Of a stretch of 45,735 nucleotides of DNA, positions 15,315 through 23,770 are shown piece by piece. How positions within the stretch are numbered: the first letter of the stretch is position 1; each line of letters begins with the position of its first letter. The position numbers and the translations under genes were made by a program. The stretch covers positions 1 to 45,735 of the forward strand of contig CABXDI010000009.1 in assembly GCA_902510815.1 (NCBI GenBank). The letters are read 5' to 3'. The notes beneath the pieces were generated by a model. It was not told the DNA's origin and ran no database searches. It saw only the letters and a list, made by a program, of their open reading frames with translations. This stretch comes from an uncultured Verrucomicrobiota bacterium. GTDB lineage: Bacteria; Verrucomicrobiota; Verrucomicrobiia; Verrucomicrobiales; DEV007.

Positions 15315-17501
15315 TCATGACATCGAACCAAAATGAGAAAGTTTAGCTATTTCTTCAATTGTGGTATTTCCTAAAATAACTTGAATCAATCCCTCTTGAT
15401 AAAGTGATAAAACACCTTGCTTAGCAGCCTCCTTTCTCATCTCAGACATTGAAGCTCCGCATGATACCATTTCAGCGATAGTCTGGTCTACTGGACACAT
15501 TTCCATAATAGCAACTCTACCTAAAAACCCAGTACCACCACATTCTTCACATCCCTCAGCAATAAAAATTGGATCATTGGTTGGCTCCTGAATAAGACCG
15601 TTCCTATGAAACAATTCCTGAACTCGATCATTAACGGGAACCGCTCTCTTGCAATATCCACATAATTTTTTTACTAACCTTTGTGCCTGACTCATAGCAA
15701 GTGCATCTCCAAGTAAATATGGTTCAACGCCCATTGAAATAAGCCTAGAAACAGCCCTTAAAGAATCATTGGCATGAAGAGTAGTTAATACAAGGTGCCC
15801 CGTAAGAGCAGAGTTAATTGCTGCTGTCGCTGTCTCTTCATCCCTTGACTCTCCAACTAAAATAACATCTGGATCAGCCCGCAGCAATGCTCGCAAGCCT
15901 GTAGCAAAATCGATTCCATGAAATCCATCAGTTTGAGTTTGATTAATACCTTCTATTTCATATTCAATCGGATCTTCTATTGTATGAATATTAATATCAT
16001 CTGCATTTATAGAATTAATGAATGCATATAGAGTTGTAGTTTTCCCTGATCCAGTGGGCCCTGTTACAAGCACCAATCCCTGATCTCTATTCATAGTAGA
16101 ACCTACAATTCCTGATTGTCTCTCTGATAAATTAAGCTCACTAAGCTCCTTAATGCCATCTTGTTTATCTAGGAATCTCATTGTTAACTTCTGATTCTCT
16201 TTTCGACATGGCATCGCTGAAACACGAACGTCAATTCGTTTTTGGCCAATTTTCATTCCAAATCTTGCATCTTGAAGATTTTGATGTTGATGACTCATAT
16301 TTGAATAGTTCTTAAAAAGGGCAATAAACCTTGGTAATTGTTCCTCCGAACAAGAGTGAATTGTTTTAAGACTACCATCTACTCGCGCTCTAAACCTAGC
16401 AGTGTTAAAATATTTCTCTATATGAAGGTCTGAACCCCTCTCTGAAATCGCTCTAAAGAGAATCCACTTAAGAACCTCTTCTGGGGATGTATTAGGGTTT
16501 AAAGGATTAATATTAGCGGTTTCTACTGGATCTATTTCCACTAAATTTTGATCTTCGGAATAATACAGTTCACCCTCTTCTAAAAAACCCGAAGACTTAA
16601 AAGCCATTCCTCTACTTTTTGCAATTGCAGATCGGATCGAATCTGGATCTGCAAGTACAGGAATGATCTCTATAGAGTCATGCCCTTCAGACAACCATTC
16701 ATCTTCAAATTTATGAATATTAGTATTCTCACTTAAAAGATAGAGAAAATTATCAGAAATATGTATTGGATACACAACATGCTTTTCAAGGAGCTGTTCT
16801 GGAAATGAACTTTGTGCGGGAGCTTCTTCTGGATTAAAGCATTCTATATTCTTGATAAGCTTAAAAAAGGCAACTCCGTAGTGTCGCGGCAATCCTTTAT
16901 AATCCTTCGGAACCGAAATTTCATTACCTTCATTTTCTTTGATCAGGTTGTTCCATTGTAGCTTATCATCAAAAGATAATGGATAGTTATCAATAAACCA
17001 TTGCATAATGGTAATTGGATTCTGCCCATCAGCTGGAAGATTAAAATCACCCAAAGCACTAATCGCTGATAAGGGATTATGATCAAGACGTGACTGCAAG
17101 TCATCTAAAAGACAACGATACTTATCCCTTTTAATAACTGCTTTGACACAAAGAATATCTGGAATTCCCCAAGTATCTCCATTCTCAGGATCATAATGAG
17201 CAATTATAATTAGTGGCCCCAGACTACCTACAGGAACCCATGGAGAATCTCCAGATGGAACTCTCCCAAGTTTCCGAAGTATGTTCTCCGCATCAGCGGT
17301 ACAGGAGTCTCTCTTAATATCCAGAGGAACGATTCCATTCTGGTAAGCAATTTTATCAATGGGAGCCTCCTTATTTTCTGAATTCACTTCATCTCCCCCC
17401 CCCTCCCCGATTGAAGATACTTTATAATTAATTTCATCTGACTTGATGAAATCTACAGCCTCAGTTTTTGAGAATCGTTCGCAACTTTCAAACTCGTACA
17501 T
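15315..17501 (-). CDS. pilB: Type IV pilus / type II secretion assembly ATPase (PilB/GspE)
   Basis: This 728-residue hexameric ATPase powers pilus or pseudopilus extension at the inner membrane. The C-terminal motor has Walker A GPTGSGKTT (481-489), the Asp box HTIEDPIEYEIEGI, Walker B and His box segments DPDVILVGESRDEETA and TGHLVLTTLHANDS, and a zinc site made of C614, C617, C651 and C654 (CGYC and CEEC). Family members are usually 500-570 residues. The extra length is N-terminal, including PWVPVGSLGPLIIIAHYDP (about 88-106), and an N-domain that binds the PilM/GspL partner follows near 230-310. Codons 33-37 contain a run of nine G on the coding strand. The last gene of the locus, it follows a pseudopilin by 6 bases. 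PilB and GspE cannot be separated on sequence alone. Confidence 0.93.
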   Translation of the reverse strand: MYEFESCERFSKTEAVDFIKSDEINYKVSSIGEGGGDEVNSENKEAPIDKIAYQNGIVPLDIKRDSCTADAENILRKLGRVPSGDSPWVPVGSLGPLIIIAHYDPENGDTWGIPDILCVKAVIKRDKYRCLLDDLQSRLDHNPLSAISALGDFNLPADGQNPITIMQWFIDNYPLSFDDKLQWNNLIKENEGNEISVPKDYKGLPRHYGVAFFKLIKNIECFNPEEAPAQSSFPEQLLEKHVVYPIHISDNFLYLLSENTNIHKFEDEWLSEGHDSIEIIPVLADPDSIRSAIAKSRGMAFKSSGFLEEGELYYSEDQNLVEIDPVETANINPLNPNTSPEEVLKWILFRAISERGSDLHIEKYFNTARFRARVDGSLKTIHSCSEEQLPRFIALFKNYSNMSHQHQNLQDARFGMKIGQKRIDVRVSAMPCRKENQKLTMRFLDKQDGIKELSELNLSERQSGIVGSTMNRDQGLVLVTGPTGSGKTTTLYAFINSINADDINIHTIEDPIEYEIEGINQTQTDGFHGIDFATGLRALLRADPDVILVGESRDEETATAAINSALTGHLVLTTLHANDSLRAVSRLISMGVEPYLLGDALAMSQAQRLVKKLCGYCKRAVPVNDRVQELFHRNGLIQEPTNDPIFIAEGCEECGGTGFLGRVAIMEMCPVDQTIAEMVSCGASMSEMRKEAAKQGVLSLYQEGLIQVILGNTTIEEIAKLSHFGSMS
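17395..17403 (-). repeat. Nine-base poly-G tract (coding strand) in pilB
   Basis: On the plus strand a run of nine C, then T and four more C (17395-17408); on the coding strand this is GGGG-A-GGGGGGGGG within codons 32-37 of pilB. In AT-rich DNA such a tract is rare and prone to slipped-strand change. A one-base change would stop pilB near its start. Confidence 0.85.
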
Positions 17502-17507
17502 AATCTA

Positions 17508-17987
17508 TTATTTCCCTATTGGCTCGTATCCTTTTCGAAACTGGTAGTTTAAACCATAATCAGATCCATCTAGTGATAATCGTATCCCTATTCCTCGAGT
17601 AGAAGGGTAAATTAATTCAAAAGAATACCCGTTCCACTTTATTCTATATTCAGAAACATCAGCACTCACTACAGGGTGCCAATCTTGTCTCATGTAAGGG
17701 CTTCCGGGAGAAGGATTCACATCATCTCGCCACTGCAAAGTCCTTACAATCTGAATTTCATCTCCTGCAATTGAATCATTTTTTGGATACTTAATCCTAT
17801 AAGATGACTGATTATGCTTCTTTAAAGATCTATTAATATTCTCAACAAAATCACGTGCTAGAACATCTTTTGAACTAGGAAGCAATCCGCCCAACTGAGG
17901 AATGGCTATGCTTGTTATTATTCCGATCATAGAAAGGACGATCAATAGCTCTAAAATACTAAAACCCTCTAAGCGCGCATTTTTCAT
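17508..17987 (-). CDS. Type IV prepilin-like pseudopilin
   Basis: This 159-residue protein has a short 8-residue leader ending in Gly, then FSILELLIVLSMIGIITSIA: a class III signal with cleavage between Gly 8 and Phe 9 and the conserved Glu at +5. The hydrophobic N-terminal helix is followed by a soluble domain with no Cys pair. The size suits GspH/FimT-type minor pseudopilins. It sits between another pseudopilin (22 bases upstream) and pilB (6 bases downstream), so it is part of the same transcript. Its individual role (initiation, tip or cargo) cannot be told. Confidence 0.85.
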   Translation of the reverse strand: MKNARLEGFSILELLIVLSMIGIITSIAIPQLGGLLPSSKDVLARDFVENINRSLKKHNQSSYRIKYPKNDSIAGDEIQIVRTLQWRDDVNPSPGSPYMRQDWHPVVSADVSEYRIKWNGYSFELIYPSTRGIGIRLSLDGSDYGLNYQFRKGYEPIGK

Positions 17988-18009
17988 ATCTTCTCAGAAC
18001 TTAAATAGA

Positions 18010-18420
18010 CTAATAAATAATCTCTCCCCGAGGACCACTAAGCGACACTTTAACCAATGGCTCAATACTATTTGGGATGTCTATTCTATACCCAAGAGGC
18101 ATGTATTGATCTACGTTAGCCGGAGCAAAAGCTAAATATGATGCCAGTAATGCATACCTATCTTGATTTGTAGTACTCTTTTTCCAATACTCAGCAACAT
18201 TCTCACGGCCATTTGACTGTAGCAATGTAACCAAAGCTATATTCAACGCTTCAGCTCTTGAAATTGCTAGATTAGTTTCAGAATCCTGCTTTACCGCGAC
18301 TATGTTTGGCATAGCCAAAAACGTAATAATTCCAATTATAGCTACTGCAGCAAGAACTTCCACAAGTGAAAAAGCTCTCAAACGAAGATTAGAAATTTTG
18401 AAAAATTTATTATCCTTCAT
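18010..18420 (-). CDS. Type IV prepilin-like pseudopilin (Ala at -1)
   Basis: This 136-residue prepilin has a 16-residue basic leader ending in Arg-Ala, then FSLVEVLAAVAIIGIITFLA. Glu is present at +5, but the residue before the cleavage point is Ala (residue 16) rather than the usual Gly. The remainder is a small soluble domain. It starts 2 bases after the stop of the upstream pseudopilin, which indicates cotranslation. Minor pilin or pseudopilin of the pilus locus, exact position unknown. Confidence 0.85.
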   Translation of the reverse strand: MKDNKFFKISNLRLRAFSLVEVLAAVAIIGIITFLAMPNIVAVKQDSETNLAISRAEALNIALVTLLQSNGRENVAEYWKKSTTNQDRYALLASYLAFAPANVDQYMPLGYRIDIPNSIEPLVKVSLSGPRGEIIY

Positions 18421-18422
18421 GG

Positions 18423-18986
18423 TTATGGGAAAAGTTTAACTTTAGGATATGTAACTGCTTTAGCACTTTGATTTTGGTCCCAATCAGAAAGAGTCAAATA
18501 TTGACCAGTTTTTTTCATTGCTTGAGTCAAAATTATATCCGGATATTCATCTTCTGATGATTGTACAAAATGCTGATAACTATCTGCATCCAGATATTTT
18601 GAAATCAGCTCTAATCGACCAATATTTCCAAGCTTTGATCTAGATGCTCTGGGAGAACTCGGTGATTCAGTCCAATAATTATCAGCATAGTTATACTTAT
18701 TTCTAACATAGGCTACAGACCGATGAAAAACCAATCCAGGGTTTAATGGATCGGGACTCTCAAAACCACCAATTTGACCTGCAACCCAATTATTTAAGGC
18801 CGATTGTAGAGTTGCTTGTTGTTGCCTTGCTAAAACATTTCTAGAATCCTGAGCAGCATTAGTAAAAGAGCTAATAACTATACTTGCCATTATAGAAATA
18901 ATTCCAAGTACTAACAATAATTCAACAAGAGAGAATCCATTCTCTCGAATATTATTAATGGAATTATTTATCTTCATACTTTTCAA
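18423..18986 (-). CDS. Type IV prepilin-like pseudopilin
   Basis: This 187-residue prepilin has a 17-residue leader ending in Asn-Gly, then FSLVELLLVLGIISIMASIV with Glu at +5 and a standard Gly 17/Phe 18 cleavage site. The globular part is larger than in its neighbours and rich in Ser, Tyr and Asp (NYADNYWTESPSSPRASRS), without Cys. It is the first gene after the hairpin that follows the major pilin, so it may be expressed at a lower level than that pilin. Confidence 0.85.
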   Translation of the reverse strand: MKSMKINNSINNIRENGFSLVELLLVLGIISIMASIVISSFTNAAQDSRNVLARQQQATLQSALNNWVAGQIGGFESPDPLNPGLVFHRSVAYVRNKYNYADNYWTESPSSPRASRSKLGNIGRLELISKYLDADSYQHFVQSSEDEYPDIILTQAMKKTGQYLTLSDWDQNQSAKAVTYPKVKLFP

Positions 18987-19014
18987 AAAATTAGCGGCAG
19001 TTCAGTTATAAGAA

Positions 19015-19044
19015 GGGTCTCTCAATCACAAAATCGAGAGACCC
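19015..19044 (-). terminator. Hairpin directly after the major pilin gene
   Basis: GGGTCTCTC (19015-19023) and GAGAGACCC (19036-19044) are exact reverse complements with a 12-base loop. On the minus strand the stem begins 27 bases after the major pilin stop and is followed by TTCTTATAACT, a weak T-rich tail. It is the most GC-rich stem in the region. It is likely a partial terminator or RNA-stabilising 3' stem that raises major pilin expression relative to the minor pseudopilins downstream. Confidence 0.6.
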
Positions 19045-19071
19045 CTAAAATATCACTATTATCAATTTTTT

Positions 19072-19467
19072 TTACTTAGGAGCATAAACAATCATTTTTG
19101 CTTGTGCGTCATAACTAAGATGCTGCGTTGCCGCCATCTTTTCTTCATTTGAAAGACTTGGCACTTTGAAAACGGTACTGTCAAAGCCCGAATCTTTGCT
19201 TCCTGTTAAACCAGGGCTAACAAGTTGATTTACGATGGCACTAACATTAGTTGAAGTACCTAGGTCTGCTCCAGCTGCTACCGCCGAGGCACAAACAGAA
19301 GCAAGATTTTGAGCGTTGCGCTTGGCCTTACTATTATTTGCTTGATCTGTAATGTTTCCAATTGTCGGTACAGCGATAGCTGCAATGATTCCTATAACAG
19401 CAATCACAACAAGCATTTCTACAAGGCTGAAGCCAGCCTTAACGTTTTTGACGATGTTCGTCTTCAT
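19072..19467 (-). CDS. Major type IV pilin / pseudopilin subunit
   Basis: This 131-residue prepilin has a 12-residue leader with Lys residues ending in Ala-Gly, then FSLVEMLVVIAVIGIIAAIAVP, the textbook pilin helix with Glu +5 and Pro +22. The short globular part is rich in Ala and Asn (ASAVAAGADLGTSTNVSAIV) and contains one Cys only, so it lacks the pilin disulfide loop. It is judged the major subunit because it is short, has its own promoter, stands in a separate 184-base leader region and is followed by a hairpin. It could equally be a GspG-like major pseudopilin. Confidence 0.85.
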   Translation of the reverse strand: MKTNIVKNVKAGFSLVEMLVVIAVIGIIAAIAVPTIGNITDQANNSKAKRNAQNLASVCASAVAAGADLGTSTNVSAIVNQLVSPGLTGSKDSGFDSTVFKVPSLSNEEKMAATQHLSYDAQAKMIVYAPK

Positions 19468-19520
19468 ATTTTTTCTTTTTAGTTAAGTTTGTTTCGTGTG
19501 GCTTTTTATTGCCTTTATAT

Positions 19521-19576
19521 AAATTATGGCAATTATGAATATGTTGCAAGTTTTATTTATGGTTTTTATGGTTTTT
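19521..19576 (-). promoter_or_regulatory. Promoter and tandem AAAAACCAT boxes of the major pilin gene
   Basis: On the minus strand two adjacent AAAAACCAT nonamers (19576-19568 and 19567-19559) are followed after exactly 9 bases by TTGCAA (19549-19544), a 17-base spacer and TAATTT (19526-19521), about 54 bases upstream of the start codon. The same box, 9-base spacing and TTGCWA hexamer occur in front of the giant delta-60 pilin gene. This suggests a shared activator bound just upstream of -35. The rest of the gap 19468-19651 is AT-rich with nothing else evident. Confidence 0.55.
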
Positions 19577-19651
19577 AATTATAGTTATACTAATCTTTAA
19601 GGTATCTTGATTAACTACAATAGGAAATAAACTAGGAACTTAAAAACCGTA

Positions 19652-20920
19652 CTAATAATCAACCTGAGATTGAGAAGAAGGCGCATTGCCCTCAGAGGAG
19701 TTGGGTAACATATGCTGCCCTAAGTTGAAGATAGGTGAATATATAGCATAAATCAAAAAACCAACCAAAGCTCCAAGAATAACTATGGTCACTGGCTCTA
19801 ACACCTTATCGATTTGATTAGCCACTGTATCCAATTCCTCTTCATAATCATCAGCAATCTCTTCAAGCATATCTGTTGCAGACCCAGTCTCAGAAGCAAT
19901 CTCCATAACTCCACAAACATTTCTACCATCCTCACCTAACCAATGCGATTCCATTAAAAAGCTCTCGGAAAAACCCAATCCATCATTGACGTGACTGCGA
20001 ACTCTGGAAAAAAATTCTTTGTGATAAATGTGAGGGGCACTAGCGGATGTAATCTCTAAACTTTTATTTATTCTTACTCCCGATTCAAGGAGGAGAGAAA
20101 GACAACGAAACGAAACTGCAGATGAAGATTTTCTTACAATCCCTCCGACTATTGGTAGCGATGCGAACACTTTTTGTAAAAATGGTTGCTTAGTAATTTT
20201 TGACCAGTTCTTCATTAGCATTGAAAAAATCGCAATGGGAAATAATAAGACGTAAGGCTTAGCTATCAACAAATCTGATATTTTCATCATCATGATTGTT
20301 GCACTAGGAAGGTTAGCACCAAGATCACCATAAAGCTTAGAAACAGCAGGAACTAGAGTATAGCTCATCGTAATAACAACACCAATTCCCATAGTGATAA
20401 CGATTCCAGGATAAATCATACCCTTCTTAAGTTTCTTTAATATTTTCAATGTCTTCTTTGAAGATTTACCAATTTCAGCAAAAATCTCTGGAAGTCTTCC
20501 AGATTCCTCTCCAGCCCTTACTAATGCAATAATTTCAGGACCAAACTCAGTCGGAAATTTATTGAGCGCATCGCTTACTTTTTCGCCAATCAAAATTTGA
20601 TATGAGACTTCCGCAATGATACCTCTATATGTGGGAGATTTTACCCTATTTGCCTGCAATTCAAAACTTTTGGACATTGCAATATTACGATCAAGACAAC
20701 GAGCAACTCCTGTAAAAAGGACAGATCTATCTTCTACATCACCTTTCCTAGTTGTAAGTCTGTGAACAAATTCATCCAATCCATTAATTGTAGACACTTT
20801 AGCCCTCTCATTTGCCGCCCTTCCTGATCCCGAAATAGCTTTATCGTCATCATCTGTATCGACTATTAGAAAACTAGTCCGTCCTGTATTCGTATTTGCT
20901 AATGCAACTTTCTTAAGCAT
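19652..20920 (-). CDS. pilC: Type IV pilus / type II secretion platform protein (PilC/GspF)
   Basis: This is the polytopic inner-membrane platform that couples the ATPases to pilin insertion. Two related halves are visible: FTGVARCLDRNIAMSKSFEL with EIIALVRAGEESGRLPEIF, and SFRCLSLLLESGVRINKSLE with GVMEIASETGSATDMLEEIA, each followed by membrane helices. The C-terminal helix is LEPVTIVILGALVGFLIYAIYSPIF. I place the start at ATG 20920 (422 residues), because the longer frame from 21001 would overlap the upstream minor pilin by 68 bases and adds no conserved sequence. The stretch of Asp and Ser at 15-40 is unusual but tolerable. Confidence 0.9.
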   Translation of the reverse strand: MLKKVALANTNTGRTSFLIVDTDDDDKAISGSGRAANERAKVSTINGLDEFVHRLTTRKGDVEDRSVLFTGVARCLDRNIAMSKSFELQANRVKSPTYRGIIAEVSYQILIGEKVSDALNKFPTEFGPEIIALVRAGEESGRLPEIFAEIGKSSKKTLKILKKLKKGMIYPGIVITMGIGVVITMSYTLVPAVSKLYGDLGANLPSATIMMMKISDLLIAKPYVLLFPIAIFSMLMKNWSKITKQPFLQKVFASLPIVGGIVRKSSSAVSFRCLSLLLESGVRINKSLEITSASAPHIYHKEFFSRVRSHVNDGLGFSESFLMESHWLGEDGRNVCGVMEIASETGSATDMLEEIADDYEEELDTVANQIDKVLEPVTIVILGALVGFLIYAIYSPIFNLGQHMLPNSSEGNAPSSQSQVDY

Positions 20921-20933
20921 AACTATAAAATTT

Positions 20934-21377
20934 TTAATCAAGCCTAGTAGTAGGCCGATAGACTTCGATTGGAGGTAAATCCCTTCCGGGATTCTTCTCA
21001 TGGCTATTTAATGACAAATTATTATTCATCGTAAATGAATTAGAGCCCTTAATTTTTACACTCACTGAGGAAGCTTCAACTTCAACATCATTAACTCTAA
21101 CCATATAAGAATCAGTGAAATTCAATTCTAATTCTGTTGTGTCCAATGGTAATAAATCAATGATTTCTTCAGGCTCAAGTCCAAGGTAATACAACTTGGC
21201 TGCATTCTCTTGGAAGCAATAACCTCGAGCTAACTGTCTCGTAACCTCTTCTTGTGAAAGCGTCCCATGACTTAAAGAAAGAACTGCACCAATACCCATC
21301 AAAAGAATTCCGCTTGCCGATAGAACTTCAACCAAACTATATGCACGGCAGTTTATATTTTTTATTCCAAACCTCAT
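20934..21377 (-). CDS. Minor prepilin, PilV/GspI-like (Ala at -1)
   Basis: This 147-residue prepilin has leader MRFGIKNINCRA, then YSLVEVLSASGILLMGIGAV: Ala rather than Gly before the cleavage point, Tyr at +1 and Glu at +5. The SASGILLMGIGA-type helix and the short globular domain resemble PilV/GspI minor pilins that help build the initiating tip complex. It starts 2 bases after the stop of the PilX-like gene and ends 13 bases before the pilC start, all in one transcript. Confidence 0.8.
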   Translation of the reverse strand: MRFGIKNINCRAYSLVEVLSASGILLMGIGAVLSLSHGTLSQEEVTRQLARGYCFQENAAKLYYLGLEPEEIIDLLPLDTTELELNFTDSYMVRVNDVEVEASSVSVKIKGSNSFTMNNNLSLNSHEKNPGRDLPPIEVYRPTTRLD

Positions 21378-21379
21378 GC

Positions 21380-22798
21380 CTATTTTTTTTTTCTAAAACT
21401 TTCGAGCCAAGCTGTCCTAGGAGCAAGGTATTCAAGAAATCCAGGGGATGCCTCTCTTTTTATAACTAATTGTTTTTCTATGTTATTAGACCATTCAAAT
21501 GATCGATCAGTAGATATTCCCCCTATCAAATTAAAATCTCCGAAAGCAATATCATCGTTGGCTGCAACTAGGTGCGTATTTTCTGCAATCAAAATCATTC
21601 TCCACACAGTGTTACCGCTTTTATCAGTAAAAGCATAATCTACAGGGTACATAGCCAAATCGATACGCTTCTTTACACATACAACAAGTCTTCTCATGTT
21701 TTTACCGTGAAAGAATATCTTGCTAAGATTAAAAGAAGATCCACTTGAATCATCCATAATAATAACAACTGCAGGCAATTGATCAGCTCGACTAAAAACA
21801 AATCCTGACTGACCATTAAAATGTAATTCTTTTACGTTTCCACCTATAATCACATTAGTTAGAAAGGGCGATCCAAGATCTACATTAACAATACCGCTAC
21901 CATCACTCATTACTCCTCTACCTCTGTTATAAACAGCACTACCATTTACCCTAACATTTGCTAATTCCTCTACAGCACTCTTAACTGACCAGGATGCAAA
22001 TTTTCCAGGATCTATGACATCTAAAACGCCTGAGTATGAGGAGCCTTCTGCATCAATTCCAGTAGTATGCGCCTTAATAGGAAAGTTTAACGGTGCAATA
22101 AATTCATCTTGCAGGTTTTTCAAAGGCTTCACGCTTACATCATTACTAATTCCAGGGATTGCATAGCTCGCAGTTCTTATTTTATCACCTATTTTCAATT
22201 CCGATAAATTCCATAGCATGGAATTTCCATAGACATGAATATTACCAGACAATTTTCGATTTAAATTCCATGAATTTATTGGCCTATGCATTACCAATAA
22301 ATCACCACTTAAAATAGGAGACCGACTTCTAAGATAATAATTTTTAAGAAAATGATTAGGTCCTTCTACCAAGTTAATGTTTCCTGAATTTCTTCTTTTT
22401 GTAAAAATTGACGCGAGGACTGATGACTGGAATCCACCTCCGTTTCCTTGACCTATTCTTAGGTACTTTTCTGGACTTACTTTAGACAAAAACGTTGACC
22501 CGCTAGTTCCCCTTACTATGGCAACATCATTTTTATTAGGAACTCTATAGAGTTTGAAAGTCCTCTTATCTGAATTTAAACAGTTATTATAGATTGACTG
22601 CTTAATTATTGATTCAGTATTAAGCTTTGATATTCTATGTGAAATTTGAAACTCATAATTTCTTACTTGTTCTGACCTCGCTGAAAGAATAGAAACCCAG
22701 GCAGTTAGACCAATTGTCCCGAAAGCCATCACCATCAAGCCCATGAGTATTGTAGCTCCTGAAACCCTAGAACGATCTTTATATTCCTTAAAACGCAT
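21380..22798 (-). CDS. PilX/GspK-like membrane-anchored pilus protein (tentative)
   Basis: This 472-residue protein has one N-terminal helix after a basic stretch (RVSGATILMGLMVMAFGTIG, residues 11-30) and a long extracytoplasmic region. The helix lacks the F-T-L-x-E signature but resembles PilX-type starts (R-G-A-x-L). Its position between a PilW-like and a PilV-like gene fits the common pilW-pilX-pilV order. The distal part is rich in beta strands and glycine (SSYSGVLDVIDPG, then GSAVYNRGRGVMSDGSG), with no recognised domain. It could be a GspK-type tip subunit, given that GspK is also much larger than other pseudopilins. Confidence 0.6.
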   Translation of the reverse strand: MRFKEYKDRSRVSGATILMGLMVMAFGTIGLTAWVSILSARSEQVRNYEFQISHRISKLNTESIIKQSIYNNCLNSDKRTFKLYRVPNKNDVAIVRGTSGSTFLSKVSPEKYLRIGQGNGGGFQSSVLASIFTKRRNSGNINLVEGPNHFLKNYYLRSRSPILSGDLLVMHRPINSWNLNRKLSGNIHVYGNSMLWNLSELKIGDKIRTASYAIPGISNDVSVKPLKNLQDEFIAPLNFPIKAHTTGIDAEGSSYSGVLDVIDPGKFASWSVKSAVEELANVRVNGSAVYNRGRGVMSDGSGIVNVDLGSPFLTNVIIGGNVKELHFNGQSGFVFSRADQLPAVVIIMDDSSGSSFNLSKIFFHGKNMRRLVVCVKKRIDLAMYPVDYAFTDKSGNTVWRMILIAENTHLVAANDDIAFGDFNLIGGISTDRSFEWSNNIEKQLVIKREASPGFLEYLAPRTAWLESFRKKK

Positions 22799-22810
22799 AA
22801 ATAAAAAAAA

Positions 22811-23770
22811 TCATAGCGATGGAGACAGTGGCACTGTGAAAAAATAATTACTCCTATATGCTAATTTTCCATAACTTAATTCATGATTATTATTAGAATC
22901 TTCTGAACTTATTTCGCTTAAATGTGAATATGCAAGCAGTGAACTATTGCCAAATTTAAATGTTGGATCTGGCCACCATATAAAATAAAACGGCATTTCT
23001 CTGGCCATTTTAAATTTTTCAAATTCTTGCTCTTCAAGTATTCGCCTAGTTCTTTTTTCATAAAATGAAAAGATAGAGGAAAATGATTTATCAAGAATGA
23101 CTGCTGGGTAAAAAATATCATAGTAGTCAGTGAGTTGATTCCAAGAATATCGTTTCACACTTGCATAAGTCCCCTCAGGTGATGTCGTCCTATGAAAATC
23201 AATATCATAAACAGCTCGGACCGCGATAAATCCATCAAACCCACTATTTGATAATATGAATATTGATCCATTCTTAAATTGAGACACTCCCCTCCATGAC
23301 TTAAAGACCGATTGGCTTTGCGTCATTACACTGGCCAAATGCTTTCTGAATGCCTCCGGAGAGTCTAACATTCTTGAATCTATATCGTTATCAAGAGGTA
23401 TGTAAACTGGCCTTATTGTGTTTACTTCATCCCTACCCAAGCAAAAGACTGCAGAAGAATCAGAGATATCGTCATTAAATTTTGATTTAAGTCTATCTGC
23501 AGACGCTGCACGACCATAATTAGGAGCATTGTAGCTGTTAACAGATTCACTGTTTATATTGTAGTATGCCTTAGCTAACTTATGCCCAATATTAACCTTA
23601 ATAGAATTAGATTTCTGGTTTTGTAAATTGGATCCAATAGAACTCATTATCAAAGCTACACCTGTGATCAAACATGCTGCTATAGAGGACGCAATCATTA
23701 CCTCCGTTAAAGAAAATGCACGAGCGTTTTTTGATGGCTCCTCTTGGTTATTAAGATAACTACCTGTCAT
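22811..23770 (-). CDS. Minor prepilin, PilW/GspJ-like (Ala at -1)
   Basis: This 319-residue prepilin has an 18-residue leader ending in Arg-Ala, then FSLTEVMIASSIAACLITGV with Glu at +5. As in several neighbours the residue before cleavage is Ala. The globular domain is large, consistent with PilW or GspJ. Its start overlaps the PilP-like gene by 11 bases and its stop lies 12 bases before the PilX-like start. By family it would belong to the minor pilin complex that primes assembly. Confidence 0.8.
   Translation of the reverse strand: MTGSYLNNQEEPSKNARAFSLTEVMIASSIAACLITGVALIMSSIGSNLQNQKSNSIKVNIGHKLAKAYYNINSESVNSYNAPNYGRAASADRLKSKFNDDISDSSAVFCLGRDEVNTIRPVYIPLDNDIDSRMLDSPEAFRKHLASVMTQSQSVFKSWRGVSQFKNGSIFILSNSGFDGFIAVRAVYDIDFHRTTSPEGTYASVKRYSWNQLTDYYDIFYPAVILDKSFSSIFSFYEKRTRRILEEQEFEKFKMAREMPFYFIWWPDPTFKFGNSSLLAYSHLSEISSEDSNNNHELSYGKLAYRSNYFFTVPLSPSL

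Noticed and set aside
19521-19576. Possible sigma-54 promoter, because CTTGC resembles the -12 element.
   Set aside because: The required GG about 10 bases upstream of GC is missing in both pilin promoters. A sigma-70-like reading with an upstream activator box fits both sites better.
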